NCBI GenBank assembly: GCA_050181465.1
Contig: JBFXDD010000001.1
Span: 186,001 to 250,000 of the forward strand
Source: JACRLW01 sp050181465
GTDB lineage: Bacteria > Planctomycetota > UBA1135 > UBA2386
Direction: 5' to 3'
DNA length: 64,000 nucleotides
Position numbers and translations under genes: made by a program. A model generated the notes under the pieces. The model was given only the letters and a program-made list of their open reading frames with translations, did no database searches and was not told the DNA's origin. This document shows, piece by piece, positions 27,381 through 34,893 of the stretch (position 1 is the first letter of the stretch; every line of letters begins with the position of its first letter).

Positions 27381-28715
27381 GTGAAGATCCTCTACGTCGT
27401 CCACCAGTTCTTTCCGGAGTGCTGGTCGGGCACCGAGCAGTACTGCCTAGCCGTCGCTCGCGAGGCGCGCGCGCGAGGTCATGACGTGACGATCCTGGCC
27501 CTGGAGCCGGATCTTGCTCACGACGAAGAACCGCTGCGCCTCATCGACCGTCCCTACGACGGTTTTCGCGTGCTCCGCCTGCGGCCATGGTGGGGGCTAT
27601 CGCCCAACGACACGCTGCGCGACTACCACCAACCGGCAATCGCGGCTCGCGTGCGCGCATTGCTGCGCGACGAACACTTCGACGTGATGCACGTCTTCCA
27701 CCTACGTTGGCTGGGCTCCGAAGTCCTCGAGGTGGGGCGCGACGCCGGCTGCCGGGTGATCGTGCATCTCATGGACTTCTGGTTCCTCTGCCCGCGCTTC
27801 ACCCTGTTGCGCAGCGACGGCGCACTGTGCAACGGGCCGCCGAGAGACGGGCTCGACTGTGTCGCCTGCGCGGCGCCCGAGCTTGCAACGGAGGCCCGCG
27901 ACCTGCTCGAAGAGCCGCTGTCGAGCGAGTTGCTGCAGAGCCTCGCAGACCATCGGCCGCAGCCGGCTGCGCGATGGACGACGCGGAACCGCGTGACCGC
28001 GCTGGTGGGCCGCAAGACCGTGCAACTCGCCCGACTCGCGCGGGCGCATGCCGTGATCGCGCCGTCGCACTTCCTGGCCAAGACCTTCGTCGACAACGGC
28101 TTCTCTGCCGAGCGGATCACGGTGATCCCGTACGGACTCGATCCAATGCGGGTCGTCCGCGAAGCGGTAGACCGACCGCGGGCACCGCTGCGCATCGCCT
28201 TCGCCGGAGTGTTCTCACCGTGGAAGTCGCCGGACGTGGTGATCCGCGCGGTGCGTGCAATCGATTCCGACCTGCGCCTGGACCTGTGGGGGAACGACCG
28301 CGAGCAGGCCTTCGCCGACTACATCGCACGCTGTCGCCGCCTCGCCGCCGACGACCCTCGCATCGCGTTCCGCGGCACCTTCGACGAGAGCCGCCGCAAC
28401 GCCGTCCTCGCCGAGACGGACGTGCTGGTCGTGCCGTCCACCTGGTACGAGAACACGCCCTTCGTCATGCTGGAAGCCTTTGCTGCCGGTGTCCCGGTGG
28501 TGGCTTCCGACTTGGGCGGGATGAGCGAACTCGTCCAACCGGGGCGCAACGGATTCTTGTTCCCAGCCGGCGACGCCGAAGCACTCGGCAACATCCTCGG
28601 CGACCTCGCGCGCGAGCCGAGACGACTGCGCACGCTGGAGGTACGACCGCCGAGCACGGTCGCCGACGCGTTCGATCGCTTCGAAGCCTTCTACGCGATC
28701 AACGCGCGGCGGTAG
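27381..28715 (+). CDS. Glycosyltransferase family 4 with four-cysteine insertion
   Basis: 444 residues from GTG at 27381. N-terminus VHQFFPECWSGTEQYCLAV, then HLMDFWFLCPRF, LCNGPP and CVAC, the same four-cysteine insertion as in the paralogue at 15627. The donor half has FAGVFSPWKSPDVV and the site in PSTWYENTPFVMLEAFAAG. It is 33 bases after the previous gene, in the same direction. It converges with, and overlaps by 25 bases, the gene on the other strand at 28691. Confidence 0.9.
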   Translation: MKILYVVHQFFPECWSGTEQYCLAVAREARARGHDVTILALEPDLAHDEEPLRLIDRPYDGFRVLRLRPWWGLSPNDTLRDYHQPAIAARVRALLRDEHFDVMHVFHLRWLGSEVLEVGRDAGCRVIVHLMDFWFLCPRFTLLRSDGALCNGPPRDGLDCVACAAPELATEARDLLEEPLSSELLQSLADHRPQPAARWTTRNRVTALVGRKTVQLARLARAHAVIAPSHFLAKTFVDNGFSAERITVIPYGLDPMRVVREAVDRPRAPLRIAFAGVFSPWKSPDVVIRAVRAIDSDLRLDLWGNDREQAFADYIARCRRLAADDPRIAFRGTFDESRRNAVLAETDVLVVPSTWYENTPFVMLEAFAAGVPVVASDLGGMSELVQPGRNGFLFPAGDAEALGNILGDLAREPRRLRTLEVRPPSTVADAFDRFEAFYAINARR

Positions 28716-29899
28716 ACGTCCACGCTCTGACGTGCGATCCCGACGTCGGTGTAGCGCGCTTCGATCGTCTTGCGTGCCGCGGATCCCAGCCGCTCACGCA
28801 ATGCGCGATCCTCGATGAGTCGCTCCAGGCCGGCGATGAAAGACTTCGCATCGTCGTTGCGCGCGAGCAGGCCGTTGTGACCATCCTCGATCAACTCGGG
28901 GATGCCGCCGCAGTCCGAGGCGACGATCGCACGAGCTGCCGACATCGCTTCGAGGCAGGAATACGGCGCGTTCTCCCACAGGCTCGGCAACAGGTGAATG
29001 TCGACGCGCTTCAGGATGGAGCGCACCTCGGGCAGTGTGAGCTTGCCGAAGTAGTGGAATCGATTCTTGTGGCCTTGCTTCTCGATGAACGGCTGGATCT
29101 CGTTCTTCAGGATCCCGAAGTTGTCGTCGCCGGCGAAGCAGAAGTGGACGTGCGGATACTTCTGAAGCACGTGGAAACACATCTGCTGCACGAGGTGGAT
29201 GCCCTTGCGACGCTCGAGACGATTGGCGAAGAACACCGTGACCGCGTCCTTCTTGGGCAATCCGTGACGCGACAGCAGATCGATGCCCTCGTCGCGATCG
29301 AACAGATCCAGATCGATCCCGTTCGGCACCACGTGCACCGGTCGCTTCACGTTCATCTTGCGCACGACCTCTTCGGCAAGGAACAGCGAGCAGGACGTGC
29401 GCAGAGTCGCCTGGTTGATGGCGATCTGCTCGAAGAAGGCGGTCGCCTCGATGTCGGCGGCACCGACTTCGTACATCCCCATGATCAGTTTGGCGGGGCT
29501 GTGGAACTTGACGCAGGTCGGGACGTCGAGCAGAGTCGAGACCAACGCACCGTCGGCACCGCACTCGGGGAACTCGACCATGTCGAAGCTCTCCTTCTCG
29601 AGCGCGCGTCGCAGCGCCGCGTAGGCGCCGTAGGCCGTCTCGACGCGATTCTGCGCCCACCAGCACTTCTCCGCACGCAACCCTTCGATGATGCCGTGCG
29701 TGAATCCGCGCTCGAGCACGCGCGTGACCCTCACCCCTTCGTGTTCGGAGTGGTACTCGCCCTTCTCGCGGGCCCCGGCGAAGACATGGACCGAGTGGCC
29801 GATCTTTGCGAGCGCGCGGGCGTGGTACCAGGCGTAGGTTCCGATGCCGCCGAAGCCGGTGTCGGGTGGATACTCGTAGCTGAGCAGTGCGATGCGCAT
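28691..29899 (-). CDS. Glycosyltransferase family 4
   Basis: 402 residues from the ATG at 29899; longer frames upstream are not supported. EYPPDTGFGGIGTYAWYHARAL gives the GT-B acceptor loop, FFANRLERRKGIHL the donor-half start, and PSLWENAPYSCLEAMSAARAIVAS the EX7E-type active site. The gene is divergent from the cyanophycinase-like gene (40 bases between starts) and convergent with the previous glycosyltransferase, so it forms its own unit in the cluster. Confidence 0.9.
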   Translation of the reverse strand: MRIALLSYEYPPDTGFGGIGTYAWYHARALAKIGHSVHVFAGAREKGEYHSEHEGVRVTRVLERGFTHGIIEGLRAEKCWWAQNRVETAYGAYAALRRALEKESFDMVEFPECGADGALVSTLLDVPTCVKFHSPAKLIMGMYEVGAADIEATAFFEQIAINQATLRTSCSLFLAEEVVRKMNVKRPVHVVPNGIDLDLFDRDEGIDLLSRHGLPKKDAVTVFFANRLERRKGIHLVQQMCFHVLQKYPHVHFCFAGDDNFGILKNEIQPFIEKQGHKNRFHYFGKLTLPEVRSILKRVDIHLLPSLWENAPYSCLEAMSAARAIVASDCGGIPELIEDGHNGLLARNDDAKSFIAGLERLIEDRALRERLGSAARKTIEARYTDVGIARQSVDVYRRALIA

Positions 29900-29939
29900 G
29901 ATGGTGGGACGGCGAGAGCGCCGTGTCACGAGGACCAGC

Positions 29940-30779
29940 ATGCATCCGACCTTCGACGCCGTCGACGTGAAAGGCGAACTGAGCCGCCGAGCACTGCTCG
30001 GTGGCCTGACGCTGGGCTCGACGCTCCTTCTCTTCGGCTGTAGCAGCCCCGCCGCCGCAGATCGCGAACCCGACTTCGAGCGACGGCGCCTGTGGATCTG
30101 CGGGGGCGGCACGTTGCCCGCGGCGGTCGTCGCCGGGTTCATGGCCGCCGGCGGCGGCGAGCGTGGTCGTCTCGTGCTCATCCCGACTGCGAGCGCGAGC
30201 GCTGACGACCCTGCCGAGAGCGCCGAGCTTCTCACCATCTGGCGCTCACGCGGGGCAGGTGACGTTGCGATCCTGCACACTCGAGACCGGCAGCGCGCGG
30301 ACAGCGCGGAGTTCGTCGAGCCCCTGGCACGGGCGACCGCCATCTGGTTCGGCGGCGGCGCCCAGGAGCGGTTGCGCGAGGCCTACCTCGGCACCGCCGT
30401 CGAAGCCGCGCTGCATGCGGCGATGCAGCGCGGCGTGGTGATCGGCGGGACTTCGGCGGGTGCGGCGATCCAGTCGCGGGTCATGATCGAGTCGGGCAAC
30501 CCGGTGCCGAAGATCACCACCGGTCTTGGCTTCTTGCCCGAGGCGATCCTCGATCAACACTTCCGCGCGCGAAATCGCGCGGTTCGTCTGCGCGCGGCAG
30601 TCGCAGCTCACCCGCATCTGCTCGGACTGGGGATCGACGAGAGCACCGCACTCGTGGTCGACGGCCGCCGCGCAGAGGTGGTCGGCGAAGGCGGCGTCAC
30701 CGAGATCACGACGGGCGGGGAGCGCCTGCGCCTTCCCGGGGAGCGGTGGGAACTGCGTGGATCGCGCGCAGCCTCGTGA
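29940..30779 (+). CDS. Cyanophycinase-like S51 peptidase, lipoprotein
   Basis: 279 residues from the ATG at 29940, which has GAGG about six bases before it. The N-terminus is an export signal with a double Arg (LSRRALLGG) ending in a lipobox (LFGCSS), so it is probably exported and lipid-anchored. The catalytic serine lies in GGTSAGAAI (about 173-181), with the conserved LDQHFRARNR and LGIDESTAL motifs of cyanophycinase and peptidase E family S51. These enzymes cut Asp-containing peptides such as beta-Asp-Arg; the true substrate outside the cytoplasm is unknown. It overlaps the next, convergent gene by 74 bases. Confidence 0.82.
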   Translation: MHPTFDAVDVKGELSRRALLGGLTLGSTLLLFGCSSPAAADREPDFERRRLWICGGGTLPAAVVAGFMAAGGGERGRLVLIPTASASADDPAESAELLTIWRSRGAGDVAILHTRDRQRADSAEFVEPLARATAIWFGGGAQERLREAYLGTAVEAALHAAMQRGVVIGGTSAGAAIQSRVMIESGNPVPKITTGLGFLPEAILDQHFRARNRAVRLRAAVAAHPHLLGLGIDESTALVVDGRRAEVVGEGGVTEITTGGERLRLPGERWELRGSRAAS

Positions 30780-32271
30780 GCAACGCTTTCGCGCTGCGCG
30801 CGGAGTCTTGAGTCGCGAGCGCCGCGTCACGACCCGCTGCGGCGATCGCACGCGCGCGTGATGGATCCGCGAGCGCAGCCTGCAAACGGTCCGCGAGCGC
30901 TTCGGGCTCGGCACTCGAGAGCAGACCAGTGACACCATCGACGATCAGGTCGGGGATCGCCGACACCGGCGTGCTGTGTGCCAGTCGGCCGAGCGCCATC
31001 GCTTCGATGAGGAAGACCGGCAGGCCATCGCGCTCACCGTCGGTCTGTTCGATCGACGGCAGGATCGCGACATCCGAAGCGGCGATCACGTCCAGCAATC
31101 GGTCGTTCGGCAAAGGTCCGAGGAACTCGATCTGCTCGCTCACGCCGAGTTCGAGTGCGAGGGCGCGCACACGCGCGAGTTCGGGGCCGTCGCCGGCAAG
31201 TTGCCAATGGGCGCGAATGCCGCGCGCGCGCAGTGCGAGCAACAGCGGCGGCACGCGGTCCATGCCCTTCTTCGGCACGACTCGACACGCCGAGACCAGA
31301 TGCAATGCGGCGGGATCGAGCCTCGGCGGGGGCGCTGCCGGCCGCGCGCGGAACGCGGCGGCATCCACACCGTACGGCAGCACCGGCATCGCGGCGCTCG
31401 AGTCGTCGAGCGTCGGCAGGAGTGCCAGCAAGCGCCGTCGACAGTCCGCAGTCTGCACCCGGAAGAACCGCGCCGAAGCGAGCTTCTGCGGCAAGCACTT
31501 CCACAGGTAGGGGAACTCGAAGTCGACATAGGAGGAGATGCTGACGGGTCGGTCGAGCAGGATGCCGGCACCGATCGCGACGTTTGCCGCCCACGTCGAT
31601 CCGTACACATGGATCTGCTCGACGTTCGCACCACGCAGCGTCGCCGCGAGTTCGAACGCACGGCCCGGGTGTCGACCTTCCGCGAGCGGCAACTTGCCCA
31701 GCAGGGCCCGCCCGAGATCCTCGCCGCGATACCAGTCGAGCAGCGCTCGGGTGCGTCTCGGCGATGCGACCGCAGTTCGCAGGATCAGCCATGCGCGCGA
31801 CACGATGCCGCGCAGCCGTACCAGCTTCGTGTACGCGAGCAAACCCGCCGCCTCCGGGTGCACCACCGCACCATGCCCCTCCTCAAGGTTCACGACCACG
31901 ATCGACGGATCGAGCGCACGTAGCGCGACGACCTCGCGGTAGACGAAGGTGTGAGAGAGATCCGGCAGGATCGGCAGCACGATCGCGATTCGGCCGGGCC
32001 GTGGGCGATCATGGCGAAGAGCACCCCGCGGCAGGACCCTCACCAACTCGAGGACTACCCGCAGTACGAGATCGACGGCGCGGAACGTGAAGTGTCGCAA
32101 CCACTCGACGCCCAGACCCAAGAACCCGAGCCGCCGAACTCGCCCGGCGTCGTCCACGACGCTCGACCGACCCCACAACGCCGCCTTCGGCAACAACCCC
32201 GTGGGCGCCCCATGCCACCGGACCGATCGTTCCGTCGAGTCGCGGCGGGGCGTCGGGGGATCGCTGGGCAT
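30706..32271 (-). CDS. Glycosyltransferase family 4
   Basis: 521 residues from the ATG at 32271, preceded by a TAGCAT box. Compared with usual GT4 length it has about 80 extra N-terminal residues with two hydrophobic stretches (LGFLGLGVEWLRHF, VDLVLRVVLELV) that may anchor it at the membrane. PILPDLSHTFVYREVVAL is the acceptor loop. The donor half has SACRVVPKKGMDR, LAGDGPEL and ERDGLPVFLIEAMALG (EX7E). It looks like an amylovoran/colanic-acid-type transferase; the substrate is not known. Confidence 0.85.
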   Translation of the reverse strand: MPSDPPTPRRDSTERSVRWHGAPTGLLPKAALWGRSSVVDDAGRVRRLGFLGLGVEWLRHFTFRAVDLVLRVVLELVRVLPRGALRHDRPRPGRIAIVLPILPDLSHTFVYREVVALRALDPSIVVVNLEEGHGAVVHPEAAGLLAYTKLVRLRGIVSRAWLILRTAVASPRRTRALLDWYRGEDLGRALLGKLPLAEGRHPGRAFELAATLRGANVEQIHVYGSTWAANVAIGAGILLDRPVSISSYVDFEFPYLWKCLPQKLASARFFRVQTADCRRRLLALLPTLDDSSAAMPVLPYGVDAAAFRARPAAPPPRLDPAALHLVSACRVVPKKGMDRVPPLLLALRARGIRAHWQLAGDGPELARVRALALELGVSEQIEFLGPLPNDRLLDVIAASDVAILPSIEQTDGERDGLPVFLIEAMALGRLAHSTPVSAIPDLIVDGVTGLLSSAEPEALADRLQAALADPSRARAIAAAGRDAALATQDSARSAKALLTRLRAIHAVPTAPREGAGAPRPS

Positions 32272-32281
32272 TGGGGCGCCG

Positions 32282-32287
32282 ATGCTA
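32282..32287 (-). promoter_or_regulatory. Putative -10 box TAGCAT
   Basis: Read on the minus strand, TAGCAT ends ten bases before the ATG at 32271, giving a leader of only a few bases. Confidence 0.4.
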
Positions 32288-32329
32288 CGGTCGTCGCCGC
32301 CGGGACTCACCTGGCTGTGCGGGTTCCGT

Positions 32330-32335
32330 TAGGCT
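32330..32335 (+). promoter_or_regulatory. Putative -10 box TAGGCT
   Basis: GT-TAGGCT ends 11 bases before the ATG at 32347 of the TraB/GumN gene. It lies about 45 bases from the opposite-strand box, making a compact divergent promoter. Confidence 0.4.
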
Positions 32336-32346
32336 CTCATCACTCG

Positions 32347-33456
32347 ATGTCATCCGCGCCGGATCGCCTCCTTCTCGGGACTTCCCAGCCGCAGCGCCAC
32401 GGCAACCGAAGCGCATTCGGTCGGTGGTTGGCCCCCTTGCTGTTGCTCTCACTCGCCCTGCGCCTGACGGCACAGGAGCACGACCACGGCCACGACCACG
32501 CGGAGGTCACACCGCCGGCCCGTCCCTTCCTTTGGCGAATCCAAGGCGCGCGACCGAGCTACCTGTTCGGAACGATCCATCTCCCCGATCCGCGAGTCAC
32601 GACGCTCCACCCGGACGTCGAGCGCGCCGTCGCCGAGTGCGACGCGCTCTACACGGAGATCGAACTCAACCTGAAGGCGACGTCGGCGGCGCTTCGCGCG
32701 ACGGCATTGCCGCGCGGACAAGAACTCGGCGACCTCATCGGCCCCGAACTGACCGCGCGGCTCGAGTCGTTCTTCGAGGCACGCAATCTCTCATTCGCGG
32801 CGTTTCGCCGCATGCGGCCGTGGGCGGTCGCGACCCAGGTGCCATTGATCGCTTCGCTGCGCAAGCAAGCATCCATGAAGGCACTCGACGTCGTTCTCTA
32901 CGAGACGGCGCGCGGCGAAGACAAGATCGTCGGCGGTGTGGAGACGGTCGAAGAGCAGCTCGGCGCCCTGGCCGGACTCACCGACGCCGAGCAGGTGATC
33001 ATGTTGCGGGAATCGCTCGACACCGCCGAGTACTTCGCCGCGCGGAACATCGACTATCTGGACCACATCGTCGAGGCCTATCGGACCGGCTCGGGCAAAG
33101 TCCTCCTGACCACGCTCGAACCGCCGATCGCCCACGACCAAGCTCTGCACGACCGCATCGAGCGGCTTCTGCTGTTCGAACGCAACGTGCGCATGGCGGA
33201 TCGCATGGCCAAGCTGCTGCGCGAGCACCCCGATCGCTCGCACTTCTTTGCGATCGGGACCGCGCACTACTTCGGCGAACAGAACCTCGTCGACCTGCTG
33301 ACGGAGCGAGGCTTCGAAGTCGTGCGCGTGCATGTCGACTCCACCGAGGAGATCGAGAGCTTGAAAGAGCAGATCGAGGCGGCCAAACGGCAGATCGAGT
33401 CGCTCGAACGTCGCCTTCGCCAGTGGGAGGAGACCCCCCGCAAGAAGGCCGGCTGA
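32347..33456 (+). CDS. TraB/GumN family protein, exported, with His-rich segment and coiled-coil tail
   Basis: 369 residues. A signal peptide (about 26-44, LAPLLLLSLALRLTA) is followed by a His/Asp/Glu-rich run HDHGHDHAE, a likely metal-binding stretch. The TraB/GumN domain (about 55-335) has LFGTIHLPDPR near its start and FAIGTAHYFG near its end, the two conserved GTxH motifs of this proposed metalloprotease-like family. The last 40 residues form a charged coiled coil. It is followed 34 bases later by a secreted protein gene. The function of the family is poorly known. Confidence 0.88.
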   Translation: MSSAPDRLLLGTSQPQRHGNRSAFGRWLAPLLLLSLALRLTAQEHDHGHDHAEVTPPARPFLWRIQGARPSYLFGTIHLPDPRVTTLHPDVERAVAECDALYTEIELNLKATSAALRATALPRGQELGDLIGPELTARLESFFEARNLSFAAFRRMRPWAVATQVPLIASLRKQASMKALDVVLYETARGEDKIVGGVETVEEQLGALAGLTDAEQVIMLRESLDTAEYFAARNIDYLDHIVEAYRTGSGKVLLTTLEPPIAHDQALHDRIERLLLFERNVRMADRMAKLLREHPDRSHFFAIGTAHYFGEQNLVDLLTERGFEVVRVHVDSTEEIESLKEQIEAAKRQIESLERRLRQWEETPRKKAG

Positions 33457-33490
33457 TCACCCACACCCGCAGCGTCTCCCCGAGAATCTC

Positions 33491-34684
33491 ATGCTCACTC
33501 CGCTTCGCACGCTCCTTCTCCTCATCGCGGGATCGCTGCCGCTCACCGCGCAGTCCACGTGGATCGTGGATGCGGATGCACGACCCGGGTCCCAGTTCAC
33601 GACGATCGACGCTGCGATCGCCGCCGCCGGCGTGGGCGACACGATTCTCGTGCAGCGTGCCAGCATCCCGTATCCGACCTTCACCGTGGACAAGGGCCTC
33701 CGCATCCTCGGTGTCGGCGAGCCGGAGATCTGGAACTTCCGGTTCAACCCGTCGGTGACGATTCAAAATCTGCCCGCTGGCCAGTCGCTGACGCTGGACG
33801 GCTTCGCGGCTCCCACGGAGCAGGCCTTCGAAGTCGTGGTCCAGAACTGCGCAGGACGCGTGGTGCTGAGCCGGCTGCGCGCGATCGACCCCTGCCAGTG
33901 CGGCCCAGGAATCCTGATGCCGGCCGGATTCGCGATCACCGACTGCGCACAGGTCGCGGTCGATCGCTGCGAGACCTTCGGCAAGCCGGCGATCGCGTGC
34001 CTGCGGAGCACGGTCACCATCAGCGGCAGCCTGCTCGGAATGACCAGTGCCGGCGCCACGATCGGCAGTTGCTTGTCGATCGATGCCAGCACGGTTTGGG
34101 TGTGGGACTCTCAGCTCGACGGCAGCCTGATGATGGATATCCAGGGCCTCGCGCAGCCGGCTGTGGTCGTTCACAGCGGTTCCCTCACGGTGGGAGCGAC
34201 GACGAACAGCTTCGTGCAGGGCAGCGTGGTCTCAGGCGCGGCGTACTGGCAGCCGGCGATCGATGTGATCGGCGGAACCGTGGTGCTCGACCCGGAGGTT
34301 CGGCTCAACCCTCACTCCGGCAATCCGCTGAACGTCCGCAGCGGCGCCACTCTCGTGACGCGACAGACCTCGTGCGCGGTGGTTCACGGCGCGACTCTCG
34401 GCGGACTGCTCGACGCCGAACTCTTGACCACTGCCAACGCACCGGCCCTCTTGCTGCTCGGTCTGCCCATTCCGCCGGTCTCGCTCTCGGGCGTCGGCAC
34501 GGTGTGGCTCGACCCGTCCGCGTCGATCCTGCTCGGAGTGGGCGTATCGCCCGGCGGCTCGCTTCGCGTCGCGATGCCGTTGCCGGCGGTACTGCCACGC
34601 GGACTCGAAGTCTGCGTGCAAGGCGCGGCCGATCTGGGTGCCGGCCCAGAGATGTCCGGGGCCTCGCTCGTCGTGCTGCGCTGA
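33491..34684 (+). CDS. Secreted beta-helix-like protein
   Basis: 397 residues. A signal peptide (1-20, ending LTAQS) and then ADARPGSQFTTIDAAIAAAGVGDTILV, the standard opening of right-handed beta-helix (pectate-lyase-like) surface proteins. The rest is Val/Gly/Ser/Thr-rich with turn-and-strand periodicity and few charged residues, and has six or so Cys residues. I recognise no catalytic triad. It is likely a secreted adhesive or glycan-binding protein. Its own C-terminal 60 residues look like the shared beta domain seen in secreted proteins of this organism. Confidence 0.7.
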   Translation: MLTPLRTLLLLIAGSLPLTAQSTWIVDADARPGSQFTTIDAAIAAAGVGDTILVQRASIPYPTFTVDKGLRILGVGEPEIWNFRFNPSVTIQNLPAGQSLTLDGFAAPTEQAFEVVVQNCAGRVVLSRLRAIDPCQCGPGILMPAGFAITDCAQVAVDRCETFGKPAIACLRSTVTISGSLLGMTSAGATIGSCLSIDASTVWVWDSQLDGSLMMDIQGLAQPAVVVHSGSLTVGATTNSFVQGSVVSGAAYWQPAIDVIGGTVVLDPEVRLNPHSGNPLNVRSGATLVTRQTSCAVVHGATLGGLLDAELLTTANAPALLLLGLPIPPVSLSGVGTVWLDPSASILLGVGVSPGGSLRVAMPLPAVLPRGLEVCVQGAADLGAGPEMSGASLVVLR

Positions 34685-34805
34685 CGCATCGAGTTCGCCG
34701 CGGCCACGCCTCCCAAGCACGGCGGGAACCATTGGCCCACAGCGGCACACATTGTCGTCGAACAGCGCGACTGGAATGCACAGCGGGAGCCGCTCGCACC
34801 GGGTC

Positions 34806-34871
34806 AGTCGATCGCCGCAACTCGCGCCCGGCGGGATCGACCGCGCGACGACGCTCACGCATCACCCGGGC
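34806..34871 (+). repeat. Degraded partial copy of the intergenic repeat
   Basis: Orientation A; only short pieces remain (CGATCGCCGCAACTCGCGCCCG near the left arm, then CGCGCGACGACGCTCACG and ATCACCCGGGC at the right end), with the central hairpins lost. It lies between two convergent genes. Confidence 0.6.
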
Positions 34872-34893
34872 AAGTTCCTCCCGAGGCGAACGC

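Noticed and set aside
27587..30043. An 818-codon plus-strand frame crossing a convergent gene pair
   Set aside because: It overlaps two well-supported GT4 genes and has no motif.
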